Assembly: GCF_000143685.1 (NCBI RefSeq)
Contig: NC_014328.1
Span: 1,736,001-1,800,000, forward strand
Source of the DNA: Clostridium ljungdahlii DSM 13528
Lineage (GTDB): Bacteria > Bacillota > Clostridia > Clostridiales > Clostridiaceae
DNA length: 64,000 nt
Direction: 5' to 3'
A program made the position numbers and the translations under genes. The notes below the pieces were generated by a model that had not been told where the DNA came from, did no database searches, and saw nothing but the letters and a program-made list of their open reading frames with translations. This document shows, piece by piece, positions 63,155-64,000 of this stretch; the first letter of the stretch is position 1; the number at the start of each line of letters is the position of its first letter.

Positions 63155-64000
63155 ATGGGTGTTAAAAAACTGATAAACGTGGTTAAAAAGCAGGATAGAA
63201 GCATTAGAGAAATTTATGAAAAATATTTAAAACATTGTATTTCTATAGGCCAGGCACATGGAACTATAGAGTCAAAAAAGCAATTCTTTAGGTATTCACT
63301 TCCTAAAATAGTAAATGTAGATGATAGTATAACTACTTTTACAAAACATAAATTAGAAGAACATATAATATCTATGAGAAAAGCGGGTTATGCAGGTAAT
63401 TATTATCAAACCTTTGTTATTAAATCAAAAGCATTTTTAACGTATTGCTTTAATCATCATTATCTTAAAAAATTTGAAGTTAAAATTCCAACAATAACTC
63501 AAAAGAAAAAGGATATTTATACAGAAGAAGAATTAATTAAATTACTGAAGAAACCAAATCTGAAAACCTGCCTTGTGGGAGAGTATAAATCATGGGTAAC
63601 TATAAATTTTTTATTAGCTACTGGAGCAAGAAGTGAAACTTTATTAAATGTGTTAGTTAAGGATGTGAATTTTCAAGAAAAAAGTATCTTATTTAGACAC
63701 ATGAAAGCACATAAGCAAATAACAGTACCCCTAAGTCCTACACTAGAATATGTATTAAGAGAATATGTAGAATTATTGGATTTAGAACCAGACAATTTAT
63801 TATTTCCTAAATTAGATAAAAAGAAAATGAAGTATGACACACTTCACGAAACTATTAATGGCTTCTGTAAGCGTAGGAATGTAGCTATGAAAGGCATAAA
63901 CACATTCCGTAATACTTTTGCTACATTGTTTATTAAAAATGGAAATAATAATATATATTTACTTCAAAAATTATTAGGACATGCTGATATTAGAATGACT
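63155..64000 (+). CDS. Tyrosine recombinase/integrase, partial (continues past window)
   Basis: The first 282 residues of a phage-integrase-family protein are present. The N-terminal core-binding domain spans about 15-115 (REIYEKYLKHCISIGQAHGT, then FVIKSKAFLTYCF). In the catalytic domain the first Arg lies in ATGARSETLLNVL, the beta-hairpin Lys in HMKAHKQITVPLS and the second Arg in INTFRNTFATLF. Here the His of HxxR is Asn. LLGHADI carries the later His. The nucleophilic Tyr would lie just beyond base 64000. GGATGGAG precedes the ATG. It may belong to a mobile element to the right. Confidence 0.82.
   Translation, partial: MGVKKLINVVKKQDRSIREIYEKYLKHCISIGQAHGTIESKKQFFRYSLPKIVNVDDSITTFTKHKLEEHIISMRKAGYAGNYYQTFVIKSKAFLTYCFNHHYLKKFEVKIPTITQKKKDIYTEEELIKLLKKPNLKTCLVGEYKSWVTINFLLATGARSETLLNVLVKDVNFQEKSILFRHMKAHKQITVPLSPTLEYVLREYVELLDLEPDNLLFPKLDKKKMKYDTLHETINGFCKRRNVAMKGINTFRNTFATLFIKNGNNNIYLLQKLLGHADIRMT

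Overview
The window is an AT-rich, low-GC Firmicutes chromosome segment. The tandem bifunctional aldehyde/alcohol dehydrogenases (adhE1, adhE2), a T-box-controlled trp operon, an M-box, a germinant-receptor operon and clostridial-type regulators point to a spore-forming Clostridium. The closest match I can recall is the solventogenic acetogen group of C. ljungdahlii and C. autoethanogenum. That assignment is inference from gene content and order, not from a search.

Layout. 1-5.4 kb: a PAP2 phosphatase, a decayed gene and a Mg2+ homeostasis operon (M-box, 25-codon ORF, MgtE-like cytosolic regulator without a pore, NRAMP-related transporter), then two gene remnants. 5.4-10.3 kb: an amino-acid permease, a phosphoesterase lipoprotein, and a PadR/flavodoxin-fold reductase/membrane-protein operon behind paired palindromic operators. 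10.3-17.1 kb: trpEGDCFBA behind a T-box leader that carries two successive antiterminator/terminator modules. 17.2-23.9 kb: a GT39 mannosyltransferase-like protein, then an old-yellow-enzyme/alcohol-dehydrogenase pair with a divergent LysR regulator. 23.9-26.7 kb: a 948-residue collagen-like surface protein.

26.8-32.6 kb: an ECF sigma factor and DUF4179 anti-sigma protein, a PadR/HAAS/degenerate-CPBP operon and an S41 peptidase. Duplicated 3' gene tails and terminators here record past rearrangement. 32.6-39.9 kb is bounded by a 29-bp direct repeat. It holds MarR-MATE, peptide deformylase, Fur, MarR-MCP, and a MarR regulon with three near-identical operators driving marR itself, an unknown 81-residue protein and a CynX-type exporter. 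39.9-44.6 kb: an unknown protein, an AgrC/AgrA-type two-component system, and DUF4363/DUF421/DUF3870 genes.

44.6-48.1 kb: a likely peptidoglycan-peptide salvage operon (dipeptide epimerase, YjeM-type permease, cytosolic beta-lactamase-fold hydrolase). 48.2-53.9 kb: a germinant-receptor operon gerA-gerC followed by two copies of a (small D-like subunit + gerB) cassette. 54-60.7 kb: a small unknown protein, a 660-bp regulatory region and the adhE1-adhE2 pair, separated by a terminator and an 18-codon leader ORF. 60.8-64 kb: a UvrD/PcrA-type helicase and a tyrosine recombinase cut by the window end. No rRNA, tRNA, CRISPR array or complete insertion sequence was recognised.
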